Source: Flavobacterium sp.
GTDB lineage: Bacteria > Bacteroidota > Bacteroidia > Flavobacteriales > Flavobacteriaceae
Assembly (NCBI GenBank): GCA_012837155.1
Contig: CP051546.1
Coordinates: forward strand, 343,474 to 407,473
Length of the DNA stretch: 64,000 nt
Direction of reading: 5' to 3'
The position numbers and the translations under genes are program-made. Shown here in pieces: positions 1-10,046 of the stretch; the stretch's first letter is position 1, and every line of letters begins with the position of its first letter. Below the pieces are notes generated by a model. That model saw only the letters and a program-made list of their open reading frames with translations. It was not told where the DNA came from and made no database searches.

Positions 1-636
1 CCGAATTCTTAAGGAAGTCGATTTGATTCTGGCCGAAGACACCCGAACCAGCGGAAAACTATTAAAACATTTCGAAATTGGCACGCACATGCACAGCCAT
101 CACATGCACAACGAACACAAAACGGTCGAGAATTTAATTGCCCGCTTAAAAGCTGGAGAAACCATCGCCTTAATTTCGGATGCGGGAACACCAGCGATTT
201 CGGATCCTGGATTCTTATTAACTCGCGCTTGTGTCGAAAATAAATTGATGTGGAATGTTTGCCTGGCGCAACGGCTTTTGTACCCGCCTTGGTCAATAGC
301 GGATTACCCAATGACAAATTTGTTTTCGAAGGATTTTTGCCTGATAAAAAAGGAAGACAAACCCGATATTTAGCACTTGCCGAAGAAACTCGCACCATGA
401 TTTTGTATGTTTCTCCACATAAATTGGTTAAAACCTTGGCGGAATTCGTCACTTATTTTGGCGAGGATCGACAAATTTGTGTTTCGAGAGAATTATCAAA
501 ACTGCACGAAGAAAATATTCGTGGAACGGTACGCGAAGTCTTGACACATTTCGAAAATAAACCGCCAAAAGGAGAAATTGTAGTCGTCATTGGTGGAAAA
601 ATAACAACAAAAGAAAATAAGAAACAAATAGAATAA
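1..636 (+). CDS. rsmI: 16S rRNA (cytidine-1402-2'-O)-methyltransferase RsmI, 5' end outside window
   Basis: SAM-dependent methyltransferase that 2'-O-methylates C1402 in the decoding centre of 16S rRNA. The N-terminus is missing. The visible part opens with LILAEDTRTSGKLL and continues through a SDAGTPAISDPG loop typical of the tetrapyrrole-methylase fold, then PGATAFVPALVNSGLP and VSPHKLVKTL. The frame changes near 245-255, after ACVENKL, where the downstream frame begins ECLPGATA. Both halves match one RsmI, so this is probably a single-base assembly error. It ends 2 bp before the HopJ-family gene, suggesting co-transcription. Confidence 0.9.
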
Positions 637-638
637 TA

Positions 639-986
639 ATGAACATTCCCCCTTTTTTAGAAAAATTAAAACAAACACCAAACATTATTACATTCGCAGA
701 AACTATTGCTGTTATAGAGGAAAATTACGATTTTACGCCAACGGCTTTCGATAATGGAACCCAACACAATACAGCAGGAGAGAACTCAGGTTCTTGCAAA
801 TTATTTGCTTTTGCAAAATTGCAAAACTTGTCTCAAGCTGAAACTTTGGCTTGTTTTGGAGCCTATTATTTTGAAGAAGTCTTAGGAGATCCAGAAGGAA
901 CAAACCACCAAAACATTCGAAATTTTATGAAAACAGGCTGGAATGGAATTCGATTTGAAGGAGAAGTTTTAAGCTTGAAATCATAA
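639..986 (+). CDS. HopJ type III effector family protein
   Basis: A 115-residue protein that starts directly after rsmI. It resembles the small HopJ family: an N-terminal FLEKLKQTPNIITFAETIAVIEENYDFTP, a central NTAGENSGSCKLFAFAKLQNLS, and GDPEGTNHQNIRNFMKTGW. The family was named after a Pseudomonas syringae secreted protein but is common in free-living bacteria. No type III secretion gene is visible here, so a housekeeping role is more likely. The molecular function is unknown. The reading frame is intact. Confidence 0.8.
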   Translation: MNIPPFLEKLKQTPNIITFAETIAVIEENYDFTPTAFDNGTQHNTAGENSGSCKLFAFAKLQNLSQAETLACFGAYYFEEVLGDPEGTNHQNIRNFMKTGWNGIRFEGEVLSLKS

Positions 987-1175
987 GACAAATCCAAATT
1001 TAATCGTTTTATTAACTCCTTTATAGTTCAAAATAAATACGTTACACGCCTTATTTAAGATTTGTGTTGGATTAAATTTGCATCAAACAAGATTAAAAAG
1101 ATGGGCTATTTTAAACTAAATTTGTCCTTATTACACTAGGTTCTAATTCGGGATTTTCCATTTAAAACAATCCAT

Positions 1176-2865
1176 ATGCGTTGGACAATTAAACCCAAAC
1201 CTTTAGAAGAAAAAGTAAAATATCTTGCAAAGGCTTTGAATGTAGAAGCACTTATAGCAACACTTCTGGTGCAACGCGGCATTGAAACGTATGAAGAAGC
1301 GCGGCGATTTTTTCGTCCCGCTTTAACTGATTTGTACAATCCTTTCCTGATGAAGGATATGGACAAAGCAGTCGAAAGAATCGAATTAGCCATTAAAAAA
1401 CAAGAAAACATTCTTGTTTTTGGCGATTATGATGTCGACGGAACAACGGCGGTTTCATTGGTTTCATCTTATTTAAAATCGTATTACCCAAATGTTGCCT
1501 CCTATATTCCAGATCGTTATGACGAAGGTTACGGCATTTCATTCAAAGGAATTGATTATGCCGATGACAATGATTTCTCATTAATTATCGCCTTGGATTG
1601 CGGTATAAAATCCATTGATCACGTGGTCTACGCCAAAGAGAAAAACATCGATTTTATTATTTGTGACCACCACAGACCGGGAGATTTTTTGCCCGAAGCG
1701 GTAGCCGTTTTAGATCCAAAACGTGACGATTGCACCTATCCTTACGACGAATTATGTGGCTGCGGCATTGGTTTTAAATTGATTCAGGCATTGGGCAAAA
1801 ACCGAAAGGAAACCATCGAGGATTTGACGTCTTATTTAGATTTAGTTGCCACCGCAATTGCCGCTGATATTGTTCCCATGACGGGCGAAAACAGGATTTT
1901 GGCCTATTTTGGTTTACAAGTCATCAACTCTAATCCGAGACCTGGAATCAAAGCATTGGTGCATCAAATAAAAAAACAAACTTTAGATATTACCGATGTG
2001 GTTTTTATCATTGCCCCTAGAATTAATGCGGCGGGACGAATCAAACACGGCAATCATGCGGTGGAATTGTTGACTGAATTTGATTTTGAACAAGCACAAC
2101 AATTTGCCGCTGAAATTGAAGCATATAATTCTGAAAGAAAAGATTTAGACAAGCAAATTACCAAGGAAGCACTTGACCAAATTATAGAAAACAATGAAGA
2201 GAAACATTTCACAACAGTCGTTTTTCAAGAAAATTGGCACAAAGGAGTGATTGGAATCGTGGCTTCGCGGCTGATTGAAACCTATTATCGCCCAACCTTG
2301 GTTTTTACCAAAAGTGGCGATAAATTTTCAGCTTCGGCACGTTCTGTCAAAGGGTTTGATGTGTACAATGCTTTGGAAGCTTGTTCGGAACATTTAGAGC
2401 AATTTGGCGGACATAAATATGCGGCGGGAATGACTTTATTAGAGAAAAACTATCCTTTTTTCAAGAATGCTTTCGAAAAAGTGGTAGAAGAAACCATTCA
2501 TCCAGATTCATTAACTCCAGAAATTTCGATTGATGCCGAGATCAATTTTGAGAATATCACACCCAAATTAATTCGGATTTTGAAACAATTTGAACCTTTT
2601 GGCCCACAAAATATGACTCCCCTTTTTTTGACCAAAAACGTAAAAGATACTGGTTATGCAAAAAAAAATGGGAAACGACGAAGAACATTTAAAACTTTTT
2701 GTTAGACAAAATAATTCTGAAGGCATTTCCGCCATTGGTTTTGGACTGGGGAATAAAATAGAATTAACCACAAATAAAAAACCATTTAACGCCGTATATT
2801 GCATTGATGAAAATGAGTGGAATAGTAAAACTACTGTTCAATTGCGGTTGAAAGATATAAATTAA
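1176..2865 (+). CDS. recJ: Single-stranded-DNA-specific exonuclease RecJ (frameshifted near the C-terminus)
   Basis: 5'-3' single-strand exonuclease of recombination and mismatch repair. The DHH-family motifs are clear: FGDYDVDGTTA, LDCGIKS and CDHHRPGD in the N-terminal half, and the DHHA1-side GGHKYAAGM in the C-terminal half. The first frame runs to 2705. The true C-terminal OB-fold tail continues from about 2656 in another frame (GNDEEHLKLFVRQNN onward) after a run of A residues near 2660. The sum, about 560 residues, fits RecJ. The stop lies 4 bp before the MFS start codon, so the two are probably one transcript. Confidence 0.9.
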
Positions 2866-2869
2866 AAGT

Positions 2870-4143
2870 ATGGAAGTTAAAGTTAGAGATGCCTACGCAG
2901 CCCTGCGGTATAGAGAATTCAATCTGTTTTTATTGCTGCGTTTCGCCATGGTTTTTGCTTGGTCCATGCAATTTATTATCATCGAATGGCAGGTTTATAG
3001 CCTAACTAAAAACCCTCTTTCGTTGGGGATTATTGGACTGATGGAAGTGATTCCGGCAATTGCAATGGCTTTGTTTGCGGGACATATCGTAGATCAAAAG
3101 GAAAAAAAAGGAATGCTGGTTAAATGTATTTTGGGATTCTCTATCATTAGTTTTGGCTTGTTTTTATTGACTTGGCCAAAGATGGTTAGCGGTTACACGA
3201 CAAATACCATTTTGTATTCCATCTATTTTTTGGTCTTTTTAGGAGGATTGGTTAGAGCTTTCTTAGGACCAACAATCTTCTCGCTTTTGGCCTTAATTGT
3301 TCCCAAAAAATATACCCCAATGCGGCTACTTGGAGCAGTTCGGTTTGGCAAATTGGATCTGTTGTTGGGCCAGCAGTAGCAGGATTTTCGATTACTTTTA
3401 TTGGTGTACATTGGTCGATGTGTACTATTCTTGCCTGTTCTGTTTTCGCCTTGTTGACTTTGACACAAATTTCCAAGAAGCCTATTTTGAATCCAAAAAT
3501 TGGAGAGCCCATAATGGAAAGTTTAAAGGAAGGCGTAAAATTTGTTTTCAACAACAAATCAATTTTGGGAGCTTTAACGCTCGATATGGTGGCGGTTCTT
3601 TTTGGCGGAGCAGTAGCGCTATTGCCCATTTTTGCTCAAGATATTCTAAAAGTTGGCCCCGAAGGTTTTGGTGTTTTAAGAGCTGCACCGGCTGTTGGTG
3701 CTTTGTTGACGATGTTTGTTTCGGCTCATTTGCCTTTTTATAAAAATGCGGGAATCAAATTATTGGCGGCCATTTTTGGTTTTGGTGTGTGTATTATTGT
3801 TTTCGGGCTTTCCACTTGGTTTTGGTTGTCGGTTTTTGCCTTGTTTATGAGTGGTGTTACCGATGGAATTTCGATGGTCATTCGTCAAACGATTTTGCAA
3901 CTCAAAACCCCAGACCACATGCGCGGTCGGGTAGCGGCTGTAAATTCAATATTTGTAGGTTCGTCTAATGAGTTGGGTGCTTTTGAAAGCGGATTGACGG
4001 CAAAATTGATGGGGACGGTTACTGCGGTTGTTTTTGGCGGAAGCATGACACTTTTAATCGTGGTTTTCACGGGAATTAAATTGCCGGGATTTAGAAAACT
4101 GGATTTACAAAAAGATTTGGAAGAACATGAAAATCAGGAGTAA
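2870..4143 (+). CDS. MFS transporter, EntS-like exporter family (frameshifted)
   Basis: Major facilitator of about 420 residues with roughly twelve hydrophobic segments. Residues MEVKVRDAYAALRYREFNLF open it, followed by the first membrane helices and an MFS-type loop, GHIVDQKEKKGM. The first frame ends at 3379. The correct frame continues from about 3310 (WSSSVWQIGSVVGPAVAGF) into the piece that runs to 4143. The shift sits at an A run near 3306. A second MFS-style loop, LKTPDHMRGRVAAVNS, is in the C-terminal half. It resembles the MFS_3 group that includes enterobactin exporters; the substrate cannot be told from sequence. Convergent with lpxH with almost no gap. Confidence 0.8.
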
Positions 4144-4144
4144 A

Positions 4145-4896
4145 TTAATACTTTTTCAACTCAAAAGTTTCGCCATCAAAAACGCCATAGGTAAAATAGC
4201 CAATCCAGTCGCCTAGATTCACGTATTTGGCATTTTCCCCCACAGGATGAATCATAGGCAAATGACGATGACCAAAAACGAGGTAATTGTAGTGTTTGGT
4301 TTCCAGTTTTCGCTTGGCATACAGGATAAGCCATTCGTTTTCTTCGCCAAGGAATTTCACATCTTCGTCGCCTGAAATTAGTTTGTTTTTTACGGATAAA
4401 TATTGCCCTAGTTTCATACCAATGTCAGGATGAAGCCAGCGATACAACCATTTTGAAAACGGATTGGTAAACACTTTTTTCATGCGTTTGTAACCCATAT
4501 CTCCAGGCCCTTTGCCGTCGCCGTGACCAATTAGGAAGGTTTTTCCGTTAAAGTATATTCTTGATTATCGCGATAAATGGGAATATTGAGTTCTTTCTGG
4601 AAATAATCATTCATCCACAAATCGTGATTCCCTACAAAAAAATAAATAGGAATGCCGCTATCTCGAATTTCGGCTAATTTGCCTAAAACCCGAACAAATC
4701 CTTTGGGAACAACCGTTTTATATTCGAACCAAAAATCGAACAAATCGCCCAACAGAAAAATAGCTTCGGCATCGACTTTGATTTCATCGAGCCAAGCTAC
4801 AAATTTTTGTTCTCTAGGGAAGCTCAATTCTGGAGTTGGCGCACCAAAATGCTGATCAGAAGCGAAATATATTTTTTTATTGGGTGTGATTTGCAT
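4145..4896 (-). CDS. lpxH: UDP-2,3-diacylglucosamine diphosphatase LpxH-like (frameshifted)
   Basis: Calcineurin-type metallophosphoesterase of lipid A synthesis; it hydrolyses UDP-2,3-diacylglucosamine to lipid X. Metal-binding motifs are seen in order: SDQHFG, LLGDLFDFWFEY, FVGNHDLWM, then GHGDGKGPGD across the frame break, and VFGHRHLPM near the C-terminus. The two frames meet near 4530, inside the sequence that should read KTFLIGHGD. Repaired length is about 250 residues, normal for the Bacteroidota form. It lies 24 bp downstream of queD on the same strand. Confidence 0.88.
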
Positions 4897-4920
4897 AAAG
4901 CTAAAGTAGGGATTTTTGAA

Positions 4921-5373
4921 TTACAAATTATCACTTGCAAACCATTCGGCGAATGAGGATTCTGTTTCTTGCAATTTTAATGAAAAAAGTTTGATGTTTT
5001 CGGGCAGTCTACTCCTAATTCTTTTCGAAAAATCGACCACCATGTTTTCGCTTGTGGGTTGATAATCGACTAAAATCACATGATGCCCACGAGATTTTAG
5101 TTCGTTTGCCAATTCTATATGTGGTGTCGTTTCGTTAAAAACCGTGGCATGATCAAACTGGTCTACAATTTCCTCTTTCACGATTTTTTTTAAATCTGTA
5201 AAATCGATAACCATTCCAAATTTCACATCGTTTCGATCCTCGATTGGCTCCCCTATTACGGTTACCGACAATTTATAACTGTGCCCGTGTACGTTTTTGC
5301 ACTTGCCATCATAGCCATACAAAGCGTGACCGGTTTCGAAACTAAACTTTTTTGTGATTCTGATTTTGCTCAT
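4921..5373 (-). CDS. queD: 6-carboxytetrahydropterin synthase QueD / 6-pyruvoyl-tetrahydropterin synthase family
   Basis: T-fold enzyme that converts dihydroneopterin triphosphate towards 6-carboxytetrahydropterin in queuosine synthesis. At 150 residues it is intact. Visible features are FSFETGHALYGYDGKCKNVHGHSY, holding the catalytic Cys and zinc His residues, then MVIDFTDLKKIV, QFDHATVFNE, PTSENMVVDF and the terminal Glu in LQETESSFAEW. Lacking other queuosine genes nearby, the pterin branch cannot be excluded. The enzyme lies upstream of lpxH on the same strand. Confidence 0.88.
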   Translation of the reverse strand: MSKIRITKKFSFETGHALYGYDGKCKNVHGHSYKLSVTVIGEPIEDRNDVKFGMVIDFTDLKKIVKEEIVDQFDHATVFNETTPHIELANELKSRGHHVILVDYQPTSENMVVDFSKRIRSRLPENIKLFSLKLQETESSFAEWFASDNL

Positions 5374-5521
5374 GCTCTTTTTATTTTGAGTACAAATTTA
5401 GTGAATCTAATCTGTTGGTTAGGATTTGCATCTTTTTTTTGCCTCAGATTTAAAAGATTTTCACAGATTAAAAAAAGGGTTCCTTTACTTATGGCAAAGG
5501 CAAGGCGAGGGAAATCATTTG

Positions 5522-6286
5522 TTATTTCTTAAATTGATTCCATGCGTTTCTAGAAAAATCAGAAAGCAATAATCTTCCCGAAATTTTGGCTCTTTCATAT
5601 AATACCGTTTCCCAATTTTCGGTTCCTTCCCAAAATACTTTTTTTATTTCGGCTAAGGCTTCGGGATTGTAACTGGCTAATTTATTGGCGAAAGCCGTGA
5701 TTTCACTATCTAATTCGGTTGTGGTTTCAAATACTTTGGCATACAATCCTTTTTGATGAGCCCAATTGGCGGTTTTCCATTGGGTTTCCAAAGTCATTTC
5801 GCTCATTGCAGTTTTACCCATTTTTCGACTTACGGCTGGTTCTATCACAAATGGTCCAATGCCTATGGCTAATTCGGATAATTTGATGTCACTTTGATTT
5901 GTTGCCAAAGCATAATCGCAAGCGGCAGCAATGCCAACGCCTCCGCCAACCGCTTTTCCGTGAATTCTCCCGATGATTATTTTCGAACAAGTACGCATGG
6001 CATTTAGCACATTGGCAAAACCCGAAAAGAATTTTGTTGCTTCTTCTTGATTAGAAACTGCCTTGAGTTCATCAAATGATGCTCCGGCACAAAACGCTCC
6101 TGAACCACTACTTTTTAAAACAATTACCAAAACTTCATTGTTGTTGCTTAAACTATGGAGTTCATTCGTCAAGCAATCAAGCAAATCAGAAGGGAAAGAA
6201 TTACTTGCTGGATGTCCAAATTCGAGGGTTGCAATTTTGTTTTTGATTGTTGTAAAAAGTTCGCCTTTTGGGTTTTGATTTGTCAT
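5522..6286 (-). CDS. Enoyl-CoA hydratase/isomerase family protein
   Basis: Crotonase-fold protein of 254 residues in one intact frame. The oxyanion-hole segments are visible: GSGAFCAGASFDEL and IHGKAVGGGVGIAAACDYALA. The position used for the catalytic Glu of hydratases is in LSELAIGIGPFV. The C-terminal part has NWAHQKGLYAKVF, as in other short-chain hydratases. Substrate not determinable; in Flavobacteria such genes often take part in fatty-acid or leucine breakdown. It is alone in its orientation, separated from queD by about 150 bp. Confidence 0.85.
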   Translation of the reverse strand: MTNQNPKGELFTTIKNKIATLEFGHPASNSFPSDLLDCLTNELHSLSNNNEVLVIVLKSSGSGAFCAGASFDELKAVSNQEEATKFFSGFANVLNAMRTCSKIIIGRIHGKAVGGGVGIAAACDYALATNQSDIKLSELAIGIGPFVIEPAVSRKMGKTAMSEMTLETQWKTANWAHQKGLYAKVFETTTELDSEITAFANKLASYNPEALAEIKKVFWEGTENWETVLYERAKISGRLLLSDFSRNAWNQFKK

Positions 6287-6368
6287 TGCACCAATTTTTA
6301 TGTAAAGTTAAAAATATTAAGGAAAGCAGGTCGTTTTTTTTCCAACAGGATAGATTTGTTTTTTGAAA

Positions 6369-6401
6369 TTTGCTTTATACTTTATTTATACCTTATATTT
6401 G
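6369..6401 (+). promoter_or_regulatory. Bacteroidota-type promoter of tRNA-Ala
   Basis: A -33 box TTTG at 6369-6372 and a -7 box TATATTTG (consensus TAnnTTTG) at 6394-6401, separated by 21 bp. The tRNA starts 11 bp downstream. Both the motifs and the spacing match the primary sigma factor consensus known for Bacteroidota. Confidence 0.6.
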
Positions 6402-6411
6402 CCCCACAATT

Positions 6412-6488
6412 GGGGGATTAGCTCATTTGGCTAGAGCGCTTGCCTGGCAGGCAAGAGGTGGTCGGTTCGAATCCGATATTCTCCACCA
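6412..6488 (+). tRNA. tRNA-Ala(GGC)
   Basis: A 77-nt cloverleaf can be folded by eye. The 7-bp acceptor stem is GGGGGAU with AUUCUCC, followed by D arm GCUC/GAGC and anticodon stem CUUGC/GCAAG. The loop CUGGCAG gives anticodon GGC (Ala). The T arm is GUCGG/CCGAU with loop UUCGAAU. A discriminator A is followed by an encoded CCA. The 3' 43 nt recur at 15589-15631, marking this gene as the integration site of the island that follows. Confidence 0.95.
6444..6486 (+). repeat. Left attachment site (attL) inside tRNA-Ala
   Basis: This 43-bp stretch, from the anticodon loop to the first base after the discriminator, is identical to 15589-15631 in direct orientation. It is the usual form of a tyrosine-recombinase site in a tRNA 3' end. 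Confidence 0.85.
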
Positions 6489-6497
6489 ATAAAATCA

Positions 6498-6525
6498 AGC
6501 CTTACAGCAATGTGAGGCTTTTTTT
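6498..6525 (+). terminator. Rho-independent terminator after tRNA-Ala
   Basis: A 9-bp stem, AGCCTTACA with TGTGAGGCT, around the loop GCAA, followed by seven T. It lies inside the island and so is supplied by the element; the chromosomal remnant after attR has its own hairpin. Confidence 0.75.
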
Positions 6526-6529
6526 ATGC

Positions 6530-6544
6530 AATCTAAGTGTACTT
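6530..6544 (+). repeat. 15-bp island-end repeat, left copy
   Basis: AATCTAAGTGTACTT, perfectly repeated at 15480-15494 in the same orientation. It sits 44 bp inside attL. A part of it (AGTGTACTT) recurs at about 6549. It may be an arm-type integrase binding site (inference). Confidence 0.5.
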
Positions 6545-6563
6545 ATTGAGTGTACTTTTCTAA

Positions 6564-6692
6564 TAAGTAAGTCGAAAGTTTTAATACCATAAAGCCAAAC
6601 GAATGAATAGTGATAAAAGCTATTTATAATCAAAGACTTATATTATTTTATCAGATTTCAAAATGCGACATTATACCATAGCTACCACTTAA
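6564..6692 (+). repeat. Dispersed intergenic repeat, copy 1
   Basis: About 128 bp resembling 59587-59714 in the same orientation. Shared blocks include TAAGTAAGTCGAAA at the start, AAAAGCTATTTATAATCA in the middle, and a diverged CATTA(T/C)ACC block near the end. No open frame is conserved between them. It fills the space between the island's left end and the hsdS stop. Confidence 0.6.
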
Positions 6693-6756
6693 TTCGTGTT
6701 ACAACCACTTTGTAATTTTCTTGGTTTTCTGGATTGTTCATATAAACGGACTGACT

Positions 6757-8274
6757 TTAATTTATTTCCCCTTGCAACGCCTCTCTCAAAACCTGCTGCA
6801 GTAACTTTTCATTATACCCTTGACTTTCTTTAATACTTTGCTCCAAACCATCACAATATGCCATTAACTCCTCCAACTTGGCTACAATTTGCTCTTGCTC
6901 GTGAAGTGGTGGAAGTGGAATAATGAATTGTTCTAAATTATATTTTGGTAGTCCTTCTCTACCTGCACCAGTTGTAGAACCGAATATTAACTTTTGAAAG
7001 TATGGAGATAATACAAGTTTGTGTAAAAAAATATTGTCCAATGATAACGGTCTAATAATACAAACGTGTTGACTTACGTTTCCTTCTTCAAAATCAGTTG
7101 GAACTAATGCACATCTACCCATTGAGCCACCTGTTATGTTAAGTAGAATGTCATCAGATAATACAATTGTTCCGTTCATTTGTTTTTGAACTTCATCTGA
7201 AACAAATTTAATGTCTTCATAAACTAAACCATTGTCATGAACATTTTGAGAACGAAAAAAAGGTTTGCCAATTTCTGAGTAATTGCTTCCCTTAGGAGTA
7301 CTTCCTGAACCTATTTTCGTGCAAATCTCCCCCAATCTACACCAAGCCCAATGCTCCGGTATTTCAAAAGGAATTTCATCTTCTGTAATTGGGAGTAATT
7401 CTTTTTCTTTTTTGAGTTTTTTCTCAGCAATGAGTTTTGCTTCTCGGCTTTTATTATTGCTATGAGTTGTTGTCCTGTTTCCTTGGTATTTGTGCTTTTT
7501 ACTAATTTACCTTGCATCGCTTCACGTAAAAAAGCTTGACGCATTTGTTTGATTAGGTTGAGTTGATGTGTTAGTTCGGAATTTACTTCCTTTAATGCAA
7601 TATTGTTATTTTGTAATTCAATAATATGGTTTTCAATACTTCTATTGAAATATATTTTATCTTGAATAGTATTATTTTTTAAATCATTTAGGAATTCAAT
7701 AATCTGTTTCTGTACATTAATTGGAGGAAATGAAAATTGTAATTTTTCAATTTGTTTTGGGCTAACATTTGGAATGGCGGCACCCCAAGCTAAATTTTTA
7801 ATAATACTTTGAACACTCCTTGCTATCCAATAAACATATTCTTTTTCAAATTTTGAATTATCTAAAATATCAAACCTACCAACTCGTTGGTTCATGTATA
7901 ATTTTCCTAAACCAGATTGTACAATTCCAAGTTTAGCAATTGTTCCACCAGTTTAAGCAAATTATAATATCATTTTCATTTAATTCATATTTTGAAAGTG
8001 ATTTATCCTCATTGTAAAATACACAATTCGAAATATCAATTTGCTCATTATTAAAATCTGAAATTCGTATTATAGGAACACCACTTTTTTTATACTCGGA
8101 TGTTTTAAAAGCATAACCTCCACCAATTTTGATATAATCAGATAATGGCTCTAAAGGGTACTCTTGAGATAATTCAATATTTATAACATTGACGTAAGTA
8201 CCAACAGAATTATAGAATACATCTTTCCAAATGTCATCTTTATAAAGGTTTATTGTTCTATTTCCTTTTGCCAT
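6757..8274 (-). CDS. hsdS: Type I restriction-modification specificity subunit HsdS (two frameshifts)
   Basis: DNA-recognition subunit of the HsdRMS complex. Two target-recognition domains are visible. TRD1 is in the N-terminal part (YPLEPLSDYIKIGGGYAF, then GTIAKLGIVQSGLG, then IPNVSPKQIEKLQFSFPP). A central helical spacer ends LREAMQGKLV. TRD2 follows (IPEHWAWCRLGEICTKIGSG, then YNLEQFIIPLPPLHEQEQIV), with a second helical repeat ending LREALQGEIN. The parallel REAMQGK / REALQGE repeats are typical of two half-sites. Frames change near 7955 and 7445. The start codon overlaps the hsdM stop (TAATG), showing translational coupling. Confidence 0.9.
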
Positions 8275-9709
8275 TATTTCACCGCTTCTTTAAGTTGGTT
8301 CAACAACGCATTACTTTTATCAAAAGAAGTATGCAACAAATCCATTAATTCCTCACTATTGTATTCGTGGGCTTCTTCTTGCTTGGTTGGGTTTTTAATA
8401 TCTAAATCATAATTGCGGTCTATAATGGTTTGTATGGGTACTTTCCAAGCAATATCACTTTCCTTGCGGTCAGTCCACCATGTTTTAATTGGATTAAATT
8501 CCTTGGTTTGTATGGGTTTGGTTTTGTTGTAGGCTTTTTGTCCTTCAGGTAAACGGTGTTCGTAGTACCAAACTTCTTTAGTTGGTGTGCCTTTGGTAAA
8601 AAACAATAAATTCGTGGCTACGGTGGCATACGGTTGAAACACCGAGTTAGGTAAGCGAATAATGGTATGCAGGTTACAATCTTCCAACAGTTTTTGTCGT
8701 ACCCGTTGCTTTACTCCATCACCTGTAAGCGAACCATCTGGCAATACAATACCAGCACGACCGCCTTGTTTTAATAAATGTATCATTAAAATCAGGAACA
8801 AATCGGCACTTTCTTTGGTTCTATAATTTTGTGGAAAGTTATTTTCGTTGTTGTTGGCTACAATACCGCCAAAGGGTGGGTTGGCTAAAATAGCGTTCAC
8901 ACGATGCTTTTCGGTAAAATTTGAAAGTGGTTGGTCTAAGGCATCGCCAAAACGAATATTAGGCACTTCCATATCGTGCAAAATCAAGTTGGTGGTGGCT
9001 AACAAATACGGTAGCGGTTTGTATTCCCAACCCATGACGTTTTCAGCGATACTTTTGCGTTCTTCTACGCTGTTGGCTTGTGCTTTTAAATGCTCAATCG
9101 CACAAGTCAAATAACCGCCTGTTCCGCAAGCAGGGTCTAATATTTTTTCGCCCAATTGTGGGTTAATCATTTCGGTAATAAAACTCGTAATGGCACGAGG
9201 CGTATAAAACTCCCCACTTTTACCCGCACTTTGCAAACCTTTTAAAATACTTTCATACAGCTCACCAAAAGCGTGTCGGTCTTTGGCAACGTTAAAGTCC
9301 ATTTCGTTTAGCTTATTCAACACTTTACGAATGTTGATACCACTTTTCATATAATTGTTATTGCCTTCAAAAACTTCTCGTACAATCAATGCTCTACGGT
9401 TGCCTGCGCTTACATCAATGTTTCGCAAAGCAGGAAACAATTGGCGGTCCACAAATTCTAATAATTCATCGCCTGTCATGCCTTCATCATCACCAGCCCA
9501 ATTGCCTTTGGCTTTTACCCAATGAAATAAATCAGGAATTGGTGAAGTGTAGTTGTCATCGAGTAATTCGAGTTCTTTGTCCTTATCGGAGAATATTTTA
9601 GGAATAGCATCCAACCAAGTTGTTCTATGCGTTGGGCATCACCGTTTAGACCGGTGTCTTGCCACATGATGGTTTGTATGCTTTTTAGTATGCTTGAAAT
9701 ATTACTCAT
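8274..9709 (-). CDS. hsdM: Type I restriction-modification methyltransferase subunit HsdM (frameshifted near N-terminus)
   Basis: N6-adenine methyltransferase subunit, about 478 residues. It starts MSNISSILKSIQTIMWQDTG, an HsdM_N helical domain. The frame changes near 9610 into IFSDKDKELELLDD. The catalytic domain has motif I (DPACGTGGYL), motif IV (ANPPFGG) and GGRAGIVLPDGSL. NPPF indicates adenine-N6 methylation. The adjacent hsdS start is fused to its stop. The hsdM and hsdS genes look functional after indel repair, so the locus may still methylate even though hsdR is disrupted. Confidence 0.93.
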
Positions 9710-10046
9710 ATTTGTATTTAGTGTTTTTAGGTATTCTTTTTATTTTCTTTTTTTGTTGTGCTATGATTAAAAAGAAAAAACCTTTAAAAAGCAACCAGCT
9801 GAAGTATTTGTTTTTAGTTTTCTTTTTCAATTCTTTTTTATTGCCACTACTAGTTGCTTCAAAAACGTATGGTTTCTTTAAAAAATAAATAGTTTATTCA
9901 TTTTGTTCTAAAAATTTGTTTTTCATTTATTTTTTTATGCCAATAAAATATCAATATTTTTTATTTTTTATCTACTCAAAAAAAACCAGTTAAAACACTT
10001 GTTCAGAAGGTATTATTTCTTTTTTAAGACGATATTTATCTTTCAT
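9710..10046. other. 337-bp gap between the AlbA_2/GHKL gene and hsdM
   Basis: Very AT-rich sequence with long T runs. A plus-strand frame at 9694-9888 would encode a short hydrophobic peptide, but it overlaps the hsdM start and has biased composition, so I do not call it. The gap is unusually large for genes of one RM operon and may hold a separate promoter for hsdM-hsdS; I cannot point to a clear one. Confidence 0.4.

Noticed and set aside
639-986. A type III secretion effector, as the family name HopJ suggests
   Set aside because: No secretion genes are seen, and the family is common in non-pathogenic bacteria; the name is historical.
5440-5500. Possible small RNA or repeat between queD and the enoyl-CoA hydratase gene
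   Set aside because: The sequence is a T/A-rich spacer without stem, repeat partner or promoter boxes that I can support.
9694-9888. Plus-strand ORF for a 64-residue hydrophobic peptide next to hsdM
   Set aside because: It overlaps the start of hsdM on the other strand, consists mostly of Phe, Leu and Lys from AT-rich sequence, and has no recognisable start signal.
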